A stretch of DNA of 64,000 nucleotides from Marinomonas mediterranea MMB-1 (lineage in GTDB: Bacteria > Pseudomonadota > Gammaproteobacteria > Pseudomonadales > Marinomonadaceae): contig NC_015276.1 of assembly GCF_000192865.1 (NCBI RefSeq), positions 62,001 through 126,000 on the forward strand, written 5' to 3'. The notes under the pieces are model-generated. The model did not search any database. It was not told the DNA's origin and saw only the letters and a list, made by a program, of their open reading frames with translations. Both the position numbers and the translations under genes were made by a program. Of the stretch, positions 36,094 to 44,789 are shown piece by piece (the first letter of the stretch is position 1; each line of letters opens with the position of its first letter).

Positions 36094-37551
36094 ATGAGTG
36101 CCATTGCCAGCTTAACGCTCAGTGTGAGTCACAATACAACGCCTTATTACCAACAATTGCGAGAGCAAATCCTTACTGCGATTCGAGAAAAAAGGGTCAA
36201 GTCTGAAGAAAGGTTGCCTTCCACTCGTAACTTAGCCAAAACGCTTGGCATTTCGCGCAGTGTTGTCACGCATACGTACGATCAACTCATTGCAGAGGGC
36301 GTGCTGGTGAGTATGCCAAAGCGAGGAATTTTCATTGCAAATGTGTCGCATATCACCTTGCCTTCGGCGCGCTTAAACTCCGTCGCGGTAACCGATATCG
36401 AGAAGAATGAAGGTAGTAAAGGTGACGCCACGCCTGCACGGTATTTCGATTCGAGTGCGGATCACAGCGTCTTTCCTTATCGAGAGTGGGCGGCGAGCGT
36501 CCGGCGTTCTTGGCTAAACCCTGATCCAAATATCTTGATGGGGAACTACCGCTTGGGCTTCCCCGCATTGAAAGAGCAATTGGCGAAATTTTTACATTCG
36601 TTGCGTGGTATTGAATGCGATCCCAGTCAGATTATTATCACTGCGGGAAACCGTGATGCGTTGCAATTGCTGCAACATCTTTTGAAAAGCCAGGTTGCGC
36701 TTTGGTATACGGAAAACCCAACGTACTTACCGATTAATGCCTCGCTTACTGGCGAACTTAGAGGGTTAAATATAATTGAGGGTGGCGTATCGCCGCCAGA
36801 TACTCAAGCGACTTGGGCGGCCGTGCTTACGCCCTGTCGGCAATATCCTCTTGGTGTTAGTTACAGTTCTCAATATAGAGAAAAATGGTTACAGTCGCTC
36901 AGCGAAGGGCAAGGTTATGTTATTGAGGACGACTACGATAATGAATTCATCTATCAAGGTCGTCCGACGGTGACGCTATTTCAAGCTGCCAAATCACGTC
37001 CTTATGCCGAAGAACGTGTATTTTACGTTGGTAGCTTTTCAAAGACACTGTTTCGAGGTCTAAGGTTGAGCTATGTGGTGGTGCCTAAAGGCTTTGTTCG
37101 TTCAGTATTGGACAGTCAAATAATGATTGGGCAATCCGCTTCTTTGCCTATGCAACCTGCTCTTTCTGATTTTATCGAGTCTGGCGCTTTTTATCGTCAC
37201 CTGAACAAAATGCGTCGGCATTATCGCTTGAAACGAGACTTTTTGGAGGCGTTATTGACGCTGCATTTGTCGGACTGGTTTGAGTGGGAAAAGCCAACCG
37301 GGGGCATGCACATTCTTTTACGCTATAAATCACCATTGTCAGAGGATCATCAACACGCGCAGCGGTTGAAGTCTCAGGCGTTCGTGCAGGGCCTTACACT
37401 GAGTTTACTAGAAGAACATTACCTCGATCCTGAAAGCGCCCCGAAAGGCCTTGTTCTCGGTTTTTCTAATACGGCAGAAGAAGACATGGAACGGTGGGTG
37501 GTGTTGTTGCGGGATTTGATGACCGAAGGTGTTTTTGACCCTGACGGTTAA
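36094..37551 (+). CDS. MocR/PdxR family regulator (GntR HTH with aminotransferase-like domain)
   Basis: A 485-residue fusion: a GntR winged helix (about 15-85, with LPSTRNLAKTLGISRSVVTH) and a fold-type I aminotransferase-like domain that binds PLP. The PLP lysine is in VGSFSKTLFRGLRLSY near residue 315. Regulators of this class sense pyridoxal phosphate or an amino acid adduct; PdxR members control vitamin B6 genes. The ATG at 36094 is chosen because an upstream ATG at 36037 adds a leader with no homology. The divergent PNPOx-like gene is the probable target. Confidence 0.9.
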   Translation: MSAIASLTLSVSHNTTPYYQQLREQILTAIREKRVKSEERLPSTRNLAKTLGISRSVVTHTYDQLIAEGVLVSMPKRGIFIANVSHITLPSARLNSVAVTDIEKNEGSKGDATPARYFDSSADHSVFPYREWAASVRRSWLNPDPNILMGNYRLGFPALKEQLAKFLHSLRGIECDPSQIIITAGNRDALQLLQHLLKSQVALWYTENPTYLPINASLTGELRGLNIIEGGVSPPDTQATWAAVLTPCRQYPLGVSYSSQYREKWLQSLSEGQGYVIEDDYDNEFIYQGRPTVTLFQAAKSRPYAEERVFYVGSFSKTLFRGLRLSYVVVPKGFVRSVLDSQIMIGQSASLPMQPALSDFIESGAFYRHLNKMRRHYRLKRDFLEALLTLHLSDWFEWEKPTGGMHILLRYKSPLSEDHQHAQRLKSQAFVQGLTLSLLEEHYLDPESAPKGLVLGFSNTAEEDMERWVVLLRDLMTEGVFDPDG

Positions 37552-37866
37552 GTTCTTAAACGCCAACTCCCTAATGACTTTGCCTTTTTAGTTCGATCCG
37601 CATTGTTACACATCCCCCATTCTCACCTGAGGCCTTATTCAACAAGGCTGTGCCTCTTGATGCTTTTCTGCTAGCGCAAAGTTCTGTGTATTTCGGGCAT
37701 GTTGGAGTATTTTATCGAAAAATTTAAAATTATAAGTTAATTGTTTTTAAATAGTTTCATTTTTAAGTTTTATATACCTTCTCTTGTTTTCTTTCCAGCG
37801 TATAATTTCAAAACAAGTAATTTAAGCAGTGGATGGTACTGGCGCTGAAAGTATTTGAGGGGGCGT
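37552..37866. other. Intergenic region upstream of alanine racemase
   Basis: A 315-bp gap. A TATAAT box at 37801 is the best -10 candidate, about 65 bp before the start of alr; no good -35 element is seen. GAGGGGG lies just before the ATG at 37867. No ORF or structured RNA is recognised. Confidence 0.4.
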
Positions 37867-39000
37867 ATGTTTTATCGCGATACGTGGGTGGAGGTCGATT
37901 TAGATCGAATCGCACACAATGTCAGTCATATAAAAGAGCATTCTGGCTACGAGCATTTATTTGCGGTTGTAAAAGCCAATGCCTATGGTCATGGTGATGT
38001 AGAGGTTGCCCGTGCGGCATTAGACGCGGGTGCGACTCACCTTGCCGTTGCGTTTTTAGACGAGGCATTGAGTTTGCGTTTGGCGATTAAAGACGTGCCT
38101 ATTTTGGTCATGGGGCCGGTTCGAGTCGAAGACATCTCACTGGCCGCAGAGCATAAAATTCATATTACGGTCCATGATATGGATTGGATAATGCAAGCTG
38201 CACACTACCGTGGCCCTACCGTAAATGTACACCTCAAAATGGATTCGGGTATGCATCGAATTGGCCTGACAAGCGCGGCGACGTTGGCGTTAGCAAATTC
38301 GACGCTCAGAGAGCATAAACATATCAATCTAGTGGGGCTCTTTACGCATTTTGCCACGGCGGATTCGTGCAAAGATTATTATTCACAGCAGCTTAAAAAC
38401 GTTGCCGAGATGACTGCGGGGCTTGATCTCAATACGTTTGAATATGTACATCAATCGAACAGTGCTGCTTTGCTTTATCAAACGCCGCAACCGAACGCGA
38501 ACTGCGCAAGACTGGGGATCGCTATGTATGGTTTGGCGCCCAATAATGAGATGTCTTCTCCCGTCAGTTTGAAACAGGCCTTTTCTCTACATAGCCGCAT
38601 CACACAGGTAAAGTCTATTCTTGCGGGGGATAAGGTCGGTTATGGCGCAACCTTTGAAGCGAATGCTCCGATGAAGATCGCCGTGATTCCGATTGGTTAT
38701 GCCGATGGTTGGCTCCGTTATCACCAAAACCGTTCTGTGAGTATTAAAGGAAAACTTTATCCGATTGTCGGTCGCATTTGCATGGATCAGTCTATGATTC
38801 TAATAGACGAAACGATTACGACTGGCGATCAGGTCGATCTTATCAATGATCAATGTACGGTCGACATGGCGGCAAAAGACTTACAAACCATTAACTATGA
38901 AATTGTGTGCTCCATTTCTGATCGAGTGCCAAGACGGTATCTGCAAGGCGGCGTCACTGTGTCTGAGCGAAATGACCGTTTCAGACACTTATCGATTTAA
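37867..39000 (+). CDS. alr: Alanine racemase
   Basis: A 377-residue PLP enzyme that interconverts L- and D-alanine. The PLP lysine lies in AVVKANAYGHG (Lys 36), and the catalytic Tyr in KVGYGATFE near 259; DGWLRYHQNR and GRICMDQSMI are also family regions. The start is ATG 37867 with GAGGGGG upstream. It heads a run of D-amino-acid and 5-oxoproline genes. In such a setting it may serve catabolism rather than cell wall synthesis: with the aminotransferase downstream it could recycle D-alanine formed from D-glutamate. A separate housekeeping racemase elsewhere is likely. Substrate range could be broader than alanine. Confidence 0.92.
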   Translation: MFYRDTWVEVDLDRIAHNVSHIKEHSGYEHLFAVVKANAYGHGDVEVARAALDAGATHLAVAFLDEALSLRLAIKDVPILVMGPVRVEDISLAAEHKIHITVHDMDWIMQAAHYRGPTVNVHLKMDSGMHRIGLTSAATLALANSTLREHKHINLVGLFTHFATADSCKDYYSQQLKNVAEMTAGLDLNTFEYVHQSNSAALLYQTPQPNANCARLGIAMYGLAPNNEMSSPVSLKQAFSLHSRITQVKSILAGDKVGYGATFEANAPMKIAVIPIGYADGWLRYHQNRSVSIKGKLYPIVGRICMDQSMILIDETITTGDQVDLINDQCTVDMAAKDLQTINYEIVCSISDRVPRRYLQGGVTVSERNDRFRHLSI

Positions 39001-39038
39001 GTAAAAGGCAATTTAAGTAAAAGGCGATTTAAAAAAGG
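38995..39038. repeat. 16-bp tandem repeat after alr
   Basis: The unit ATTTAAGTAAAAGGCA occurs twice (38995-39010, 39011-39026, one mismatch at the end) with a third, partial copy. It includes the alr stop codon, so the stop is duplicated. It probably arose by slippage. Confidence 0.7.
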
Positions 39039-39064
39039 TCGCGTTCTGACGAGGCAATGAAAGT

Positions 39065-39946
39065 GTGACGACCCAGAAAACCACATCAGAAAGCGTACTG
39101 GAGGCGATCAAGCTAAGTGCACAGATCGAAGATTTGCTCGTCTCTCGTAATCTGCGTGGTATGAAAACGGTTCAAGCTTCCTTGCGAAAGGGTTATTGTC
39201 TTCGCGCTGCAATGATGATGCATGAATGTGATGGGCATGTCTTGATTGGTACGGGGTTTCCTGTTGCGGACACCTTTGAAACAGACGGGCCGGTCGGTGC
39301 GATTTCTCTATATCGGGCATTTGAAGCCGTCGGCGCTCGTCCGATTATGGTGTGTGGTGACCCCTTAGCGTCAGCGATAGCCGAGGAGTTTACCGTTGAA
39401 AAATTGCCAATCGGTGACGTTTTTATATCGGACAGAATGGCACAAGCGGCTCGCATACTTGAAAAGTACCAACCTCAGCTTGTTATTTCGATAGAGCGTC
39501 CAGGCCAAGCGGAGGACGCTAGCTATTACAACATGCGCGGTGAATCTATTGTGGTTAATTCCGCGAGCTTTGATGAAATCATTTATGAAGCTGGCTGCCC
39601 GACCATTGCCATCGGAGATGGTGGCAATGAAATCGGGATGGGGAATGTCAGACCCGCACTGCGTGGCCTTGATATTAAACCTGCGGTAACGCGTTGCAAC
39701 GAGTTAATCGTCGCGGATGTTTCGAATTGGGGCGGCCACGCGCTTGTTGCGATGATGGGCTGGTTATCAGGTAAAGATCTGCTGGCAGATTTTGATAATA
39801 GGGACGTGCTTTCTTATTTGTCAGAGCGTGGTAGTGTTGATGGCGTTACACGGGAAAACACCCTTACAGAAGATGGCCTTAGTGTCGAATATGGCGACAA
39901 AATGTTGCATGGTCTACGCAACTTAACGGGTTTTAAGGACAAGTAG
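39065..39946 (+). CDS. DUF4392 protein, D-glutamate cyclase type
   Basis: A 293-residue protein of the DUF4392 family, which forms the C-terminal catalytic part of the eukaryotic D-glutamate cyclase DGLUCY. Visible family regions are HVLIGTGFPVADTFETDGPVG with its Thr-Asp-Gly-Pro motif, YNMRGESI, and CPTIAIGDGGNEIGMGN, rich in Gly/Asp. The predicted reaction is cyclisation of D-glutamate to 5-oxo-D-proline. It lies between alanine racemase and D-amino-acid aminotransferase, and its DGLUCY partner domain (DUF1445) is encoded 2.2 kb downstream. It starts with GTG 39065. Enzymatic role is inferred from the family. Confidence 0.85.
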   Translation: MTTQKTTSESVLEAIKLSAQIEDLLVSRNLRGMKTVQASLRKGYCLRAAMMMHECDGHVLIGTGFPVADTFETDGPVGAISLYRAFEAVGARPIMVCGDPLASAIAEEFTVEKLPIGDVFISDRMAQAARILEKYQPQLVISIERPGQAEDASYYNMRGESIVVNSASFDEIIYEAGCPTIAIGDGGNEIGMGNVRPALRGLDIKPAVTRCNELIVADVSNWGGHALVAMMGWLSGKDLLADFDNRDVLSYLSERGSVDGVTRENTLTEDGLSVEYGDKMLHGLRNLTGFKDK

Positions 39947-40046
39947 AGTGAACAGGTAAAAGATAGAAGAAAAGATAAGAAGGAAATGAGTGTTGTTCTA
40001 TACGACTGCGATGCGCACTACATCACCTTGATTATGGGAGAAATTG

Positions 40047-40904
40047 ATGAGTATTGTATATCTTAATGGCGAATACATGCCCATGTCGGAAGCGAAAATT
40101 TCGCCAATGGACCGAGGTTTTCTTTTTGGTGACGGCATTTATGAAGTCATCCCTTCGTATGATGGTAAGTTGGTCGGATTTGCCCCGCATATTGAGCGAA
40201 TGGAGCAAGGTCTAAATGCCATCGATATTGAACTCGGTTACAGCATTGAAACATGGCGCGATATTTCTGAGACGCTCATGTCGAAAAATGACGGCGCTAA
40301 CCTTGGTATTTATCTGCATGTCTCACGTGGGCCTGATACAAGGCGTTTTCACGCCTACCCAGAGCACGTGACACCAACGGTCTATGCGTTCTCCTTTGAA
40401 ATTGCACCTGAGCCAAAAGCAAACAAAGCAACGGTTAAGCAATATGTGGTGTCATCGACGCAGGACATGCGCTGGCAGCGTTGCAATATTAAATCTACGG
40501 CATTATTAGGGAATGTGATGCATTTCCAACAGGGCTATAAGGCGGGTAACAGCGAAATTATCTTGTTTAATGCCAATAATGAAATCACCGAAGGCAGCAC
40601 CTCAAACGTTTACATTGTCAAAGATGGCGTCGCCATAACACCTCTGCTTGACCATCAAGTACTGCCTGGCATTACGCGCTTAGTGTTGTTGGATATTTTA
40701 CGCAAAGAGGGAACCATCAAAGTTGAAGAGCGTGTGGTGACGATGGACGAAGCACGTAATGCCGATGAGGTATGGTTGACCAGTTCGAGCAAAGAAATTG
40801 TTCCTGTCGTTGAGTTAGATGGCGAGCCCGTTGGAGATGGTCAAGTCGGGGATGTTTGGGAAAAAGCACAAGCTTTATACTCGGCGGGAAAATATGATTA
40901 TTAA
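40047..40904 (+). CDS. dat: D-amino-acid aminotransferase
   Basis: A 285-residue fold-type IV PLP transaminase. The opening VYLNGEYMPMSEAKISPMDRGF, split around residue 10, and FGDGIYEVI are those of D-alanine aminotransferase, and the PLP lysine is Lys 149 in NIKSTALLGN. It should transfer the amino group between D-alanine, D-glutamate and their keto acids. GGGAG lies six bases before the ATG. It follows the D-glutamate cyclase-like gene by 100 bp on the same strand, and with Alr gives a route D-Glu to alpha-ketoglutarate and D-Ala to L-Ala. A terminator follows. Confidence 0.92.
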   Translation: MSIVYLNGEYMPMSEAKISPMDRGFLFGDGIYEVIPSYDGKLVGFAPHIERMEQGLNAIDIELGYSIETWRDISETLMSKNDGANLGIYLHVSRGPDTRRFHAYPEHVTPTVYAFSFEIAPEPKANKATVKQYVVSSTQDMRWQRCNIKSTALLGNVMHFQQGYKAGNSEIILFNANNEITEGSTSNVYIVKDGVAITPLLDHQVLPGITRLVLLDILRKEGTIKVEERVVTMDEARNADEVWLTSSSKEIVPVVELDGEPVGDGQVGDVWEKAQALYSAGKYDY

Positions 40905-40992
40905 GCGATCTTGAGACCTTTGCTCACGACGCTGTGAAAGGCCTTTCTTTATTTTTTAATTCCTTGTTTTTATTGGATGTTATTTTCGTTTG

Positions 40993-41018
40993 AAGCCCAT
41001 TGATTGCTCAATGGGCTT
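40993..41018 (+). terminator. Terminator after dat
   Basis: AAGCCCATTGA and TCAATGGGCTT form a perfect 11-bp stem around TTGC, followed by a T-run. It closes the alr-DUF4392-dat unit. Confidence 0.92.
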
Positions 41019-41176
41019 TTTTGGTATGTGAGTTGAATCTCTTCGTTTTGCGCTTTTAAGTTGATTTTCACCTGATAACTGTGTTTGAAATAAAAAAGGC
41101 GCGCGTAATTTATAGTCAATTTTAAGATGATTCGAGCCTACTTTTACAATAATACGATCAAACGAGTGAGTCTCAC

Positions 41177-42079
41177 GTGAACTACAAACGCCTCGAAACC
41201 TTTATCTGGGTGGCAACCTTAGGCAGCTTTCGCAAAGCGGCCGAACAAATGCATACAACTCAGCCCGCCATCTCGGCGCGCATCTCCGGTTTAGAGTCCG
41301 AATTGGGGGTGAAACTGTTTGAACGGGAAGGGGGATCGAGCCCCATTGCGTTGACAGCGAAAGGCAAAGAACTGCTTCCCTATGTCGAAAAAATTCTCTA
41401 TCAGGCAGAGGAGTTACGAAAACGCACCGATGTTGCGACCGCCTACTCAGGCACGCTTCGACTCGGTGTCTCCGAAACCATTGCCAACACTTGGCTGCCT
41501 GCGTTACTCACGCGCATTCATGAAGATATGCCCAATCTTGAAGTGGAGATGACGGTCGATGTGACGACGAACTTGGCGGTGGGCGTGAAAGAGCGTTCAC
41601 TGGATTTGGGCTTACTACTCGGGCCGCTTTCGGAGCCCAGTGTGGTTAATGTGGAGCTTTGTCACTATCCCTTATCCTGGGTCGCGAGCCCTAAACTTGA
41701 TTTGCCGGATCGATTGCATTATCTGGAAGAGTTAGCAAATTGGCCGATTATTACTTACGCCAGAAATACCAAGCCCTACACGGAAATTAACCATAGATTT
41801 CGATGTTTAGACGGCCCACCTGCTCGATTTTTTGCCTCGACTTCCCTCGCTGCATGTCGCAGCTTAGCGATTGATGCCGTGGGCATTGCAACCTTGCCAG
41901 ACATTATGATCGATGTAGATATCGAACTAGGAAAACTTAAGAAAATCAAATCGATCTGGAGCCCGAGTGATCTGCATTTTACTGCGTCTTATTCTGATGA
42001 CCCAATCAACCCATTCTCAGAAATGACCGCAAAAATGGCCGCCGAAGTGGCGAAGGAGTATGCCGACGCCCGCGCTTGA
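41177..42079 (+). CDS. LysR family regulator of the D-glutamate/5-oxoproline locus
   Basis: A 300-residue LysR-type activator or repressor: N-terminal HTH (LGSFRKAAEQMHTTQPAISARISGLESELG, in two parts) followed by the periplasmic-binding-like effector domain. It starts with GTG 41177 after the terminator of the dat unit and is followed after 105 bp by the DUF1445 gene on the same strand. Its position between the two halves of the locus makes it the likely controller of the TRAP-PxpABC genes; the effector would be 5-oxoproline or D-glutamate. That effector is a guess. Confidence 0.9.
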   Translation: MNYKRLETFIWVATLGSFRKAAEQMHTTQPAISARISGLESELGVKLFEREGGSSPIALTAKGKELLPYVEKILYQAEELRKRTDVATAYSGTLRLGVSETIANTWLPALLTRIHEDMPNLEVEMTVDVTTNLAVGVKERSLDLGLLLGPLSEPSVVNVELCHYPLSWVASPKLDLPDRLHYLEELANWPIITYARNTKPYTEINHRFRCLDGPPARFFASTSLAACRSLAIDAVGIATLPDIMIDVDIELGKLKKIKSIWSPSDLHFTASYSDDPINPFSEMTAKMAAEVAKEYADARA

Positions 42080-42184
42080 TAAAAAAAATTGATCAAAAAC
42101 CTAAAAAAAACACGATTAGACTTTTTTATGCTTCCAATTCTATTCTTAAAAAATCCAAATTGTGGCAAAACTTAGGAATTTGAT

Positions 42185-42985
42185 ATGACAAATGGCCCTT
42201 TAACTTTGATGCAACAAACGTCTGCGTTGCGTCAGGCGATTCGCAATCAAGAGCATACTGGCCCAACCAGCGGTTTAGCAACGGGCGCGATGCAAGGCAA
42301 CGTGGTGATCTTGCCAAAAGAATACGCCGATGAGTTTTTGATGTTTTGTCACCTCAATCCGGTTCCATGTCCGTTGATCGGCGTCTCCGCAGTGGGCGAC
42401 TATCGGATGCCGATGTTGGGTGAAGACATCGATATGCGCACCGATATCCCGGAGTATTACGTGTACCGAAATGGTGAAGAGGCCGAAAGGTGCTATGACA
42501 TTTCTTCGTTATGGCAAGACGATATGGTGGCCTTCGTTCTTGGATGTTCGTTCTCTTTCGAAAATGCCTTGTCTCAAGTCGGGCTGACGCCTCGAAATAT
42601 CGAAGAAGACGTCAACGTTTCTATGTTCGAAAGCTCTATTCCAACCAAGCCTGCTGGACGTTTTTACGGCAACACCGTGGTAACCATGCGCCCGTATACA
42701 CCGAAAGACGCTATTCGAGCGATTCAAGTGACAACCCGTTTCCCTAAAGCACATGGCGCGCCTCTGCATTTTGGCGATCCAAGTTCGATCGGTATCAACG
42801 ACCTGGCAATCCCAGACTTTGGGGACCCAGTCTCTGTGAAAGAGGGTGAAGTCCCCGTTTTTTGGGCCTGTGGGGTGACGCCTCAACTGGCGATTAAGAA
42901 TGCGAAACTGCCGATCTGTATTACACACGCACCAGGCAAGATGCTGGTGACTGATTTGCTAGACGCCGATTTGGCGGTGTTTTAA
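42185..42985 (+). CDS. DUF1445/UPF0317 putative hydro-lyase (DGLUCY N-terminal half)
   Basis: A 266-residue member of the UPF0317 (DUF1445) family, the group that includes B. subtilis YcsI. Family stretches are TGPTSGLATGAMQGNVVILP near the N-terminus, then FVLGCSFSFENAL, and PAGRFYGNTVVTMRPYTP. In the eukaryotic D-glutamate cyclase DGLUCY this domain is fused to DUF4392; here DUF4392 is a separate gene 2.2 kb upstream. In B. subtilis ycsI lies with the 5-oxoprolinase genes, and PxpABC follow here. It is first in a run with the TRAP and pxp genes. A role in D-glutamate/5-oxoproline conversion is inferred. Confidence 0.88.
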   Translation: MTNGPLTLMQQTSALRQAIRNQEHTGPTSGLATGAMQGNVVILPKEYADEFLMFCHLNPVPCPLIGVSAVGDYRMPMLGEDIDMRTDIPEYYVYRNGEEAERCYDISSLWQDDMVAFVLGCSFSFENALSQVGLTPRNIEEDVNVSMFESSIPTKPAGRFYGNTVVTMRPYTPKDAIRAIQVTTRFPKAHGAPLHFGDPSSIGINDLAIPDFGDPVSVKEGEVPVFWACGVTPQLAIKNAKLPICITHAPGKMLVTDLLDADLAVF

Positions 42986-43122
42986 TCCGTTTCCCGCTGT
43001 TGGTGTGAATGCTGCATTGCCTCAATACGCAAAAACGGTGAGAGCAAGTAATAGACACATCAATGGCTGCTAAAAACCAATAATAAAACTCAATTAAACA
43101 TCACATACAAAAGGTAGGAACA

Positions 43123-44085
43123 ATGAAAAAGTTAACCTCAGCTCTTCTTATCAGCGGTTTGGCTTCTACGGCTGCCATTGCGGACAAATGGCACATGCCA
43201 ACGCCATACGGTGACGGGAACTTGCCGACTCAGATTGCATATGGATTTGCAGAGGAGATCAAAGAAAAAACCAACGGTGATCTCGACATTACTGTGCACT
43301 CAGGTGGTTCGTTGGTTAAGCATACTGAGATTCCTCGTGCGGTAAAAACGGGTCAAGTTCAAGCGGGTGAGATTTTCCTAGGCATCTTGGGTAATGAGCA
43401 CCCTGTCTATAAGCACGATAACATCCCATTCCTTGCAACGACGTTCGAGGACGCAAAAAAACTGTGGGAAGCCGCAAAGCCTTCTGTGGATAAACAGCTA
43501 AACAAAAGCGGCATGAAGTTGTTGTATGCGGTTGCATGGCCAGCGCAAAGCCTTTACACCAAAAGGCCAGTCACTCAGTTGAGTGATTTAGAAGGCGCGA
43601 AGATGCGAGCGTACAGCCCATCTACTTCTCGTTTAGCAGACCTAATGGGCACAACACCAACGACGATCCAAGTGCCTGATATTCCACAAGCATTTAGTAC
43701 TGGAATCATCCAAGCCATGATCACATCGCCTTCGACCGGTGTTGACAGCCAAGCGTGGGACTACGTGACAAATTACACTGAAGTCAGTGCGTGGATTCCG
43801 AAAAATATTGTGGTCGTGAACAAGCGTGCATTCCGTCGATTAGACAAAGAAACACAACAAGCCGTATTGGATGCCGCGAAACACGCAGAAGAAATGGGTT
43901 GGGCGAAAGTAGCTGAGCGTGCGGCTAATGACCGTGCTAAGTTGATCGAAAATGGCATGAACGTTCAAGCGCCTTCAGAGACACTAGTGAAAGAGCTTCA
44001 AGCGATCGGCGACACGATGATCACGGAATGGAAAGCGGAAGATCCAAAAGAAGTTGGCGCGATTCTTGATCGTTACAACCCTTAA
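43123..44085 (+). CDS. TRAP transporter substrate-binding protein (DctP type), oxoproline locus
   Basis: A 320-residue periplasmic binding protein with an N-terminal signal peptide (MKKLTSALLISGLASTAAIA). The DctP regions GAKMRAYSPSTSRLADLMG, with the ligand-binding Arg, and PQAFSTGIIQAMITSPST are present. AAGGTAGGA precedes the ATG. It lies between DUF1445 and the membrane subunits, so the likely ligand is 5-oxoproline, D-glutamate or another small amino-acid-derived acid. That is inferred from context only. Confidence 0.9.
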   Translation: MKKLTSALLISGLASTAAIADKWHMPTPYGDGNLPTQIAYGFAEEIKEKTNGDLDITVHSGGSLVKHTEIPRAVKTGQVQAGEIFLGILGNEHPVYKHDNIPFLATTFEDAKKLWEAAKPSVDKQLNKSGMKLLYAVAWPAQSLYTKRPVTQLSDLEGAKMRAYSPSTSRLADLMGTTPTTIQVPDIPQAFSTGIIQAMITSPSTGVDSQAWDYVTNYTEVSAWIPKNIVVVNKRAFRRLDKETQQAVLDAAKHAEEMGWAKVAERAANDRAKLIENGMNVQAPSETLVKELQAIGDTMITEWKAEDPKEVGAILDRYNP

Positions 44086-44103
44086 GGCGAGCGTTATCGA
44101 ATG

Positions 44104-44140
44104 CCCATTGTCGTGAGGAATCAAAGACCGCGACAGTGGG
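44104..44140 (+). promoter_or_regulatory. Stem-loop between second TRAP binding protein and permease
   Basis: CCCATTGTCG (44104-44113) and CGACAGTGGG (44131-44140) pair over 10 bp with one G-T pair. It lies just after the dctP stop, the same position as the hairpin in the uronate TRAP operon. Confidence 0.5.
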
Positions 44141-44270
44141 TGTTGAAGCCTATGTTTTTTACGTAGGGGAGCGTAAAAAGCAGTCAGGGAGAGAGGGTGC
44201 TGGCAAAAAGAAGCACATTAATAATGCTGGCATCCCTCTTCCATCCAAGACGACTAATCAAGTGAATTAT

Positions 44271-44786
44271 ATGAATGAATTTAAAAACACCTGCTACCAG
44301 CTAACGGGCTGGCTATCAGGGTTGTGTATCGTCGCTATTACCTTGCTGTTGCTTGCGCAAATAATAGGTCGATTGTTTGGTTTTATCGTACCGTCTGCGG
44401 AAGATTTTGCCGGCTTTGCATTGGCCGCTGCTACGTTTTTTGGCTTGGCATACACCTTCAACGAAGGCGGACATATTCGCGTTACGTTATTGATACAGCG
44501 TTTCTCTGAAAAGGGTCGTAAGTGGCAGGAGGCAATCGTCCTAGCAATGGGCTTTGCACTGACGACCTACCTTACTTATGCCTGCTCTTATATGGTGTAT
44601 GAGTCCTATGTATACGAAGAAGTGTCGTACGGTTATGTCCCCGTTCCACTGTGGATACCACAAATCCCCGTTGCTTTTGGTGCATTGGCGTTGAATTTAG
44701 CGGTGTTAGATTCTTTGATCAAAGCGTTAAAAGGCGAAGCGCCGAATTACGTCGGTCACGAAGACGAATTGGCGATGGAGGAATAA
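44271..44786 (+). CDS. TRAP transporter small permease (DctQ type), oxoproline locus
   Basis: A 171-residue four-helix membrane protein. The segment LGCI-to-QIIGRLFGFIVPSAEDFAGF and the later GGHIRVTLLIQRF are DctQ-like. The start is set at ATG 44271: an ATG at 44136 gives a 45-residue polar extension with no family match. It precedes the large permease by three bases and follows the binding protein after a 185-bp gap with a hairpin. Confidence 0.85.
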   Translation: MNEFKNTCYQLTGWLSGLCIVAITLLLLAQIIGRLFGFIVPSAEDFAGFALAAATFFGLAYTFNEGGHIRVTLLIQRFSEKGRKWQEAIVLAMGFALTTYLTYACSYMVYESYVYEEVSYGYVPVPLWIPQIPVAFGALALNLAVLDSLIKALKGEAPNYVGHEDELAMEE

Positions 44787-44789
44787 ACC

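Noticed and set aside
39986..40066. Possible 26-codon leader peptide before dat
   Set aside because: The ribosome site is too close to its ATG and the frame overlaps the dat start; no amino-acid run suggests attenuation.
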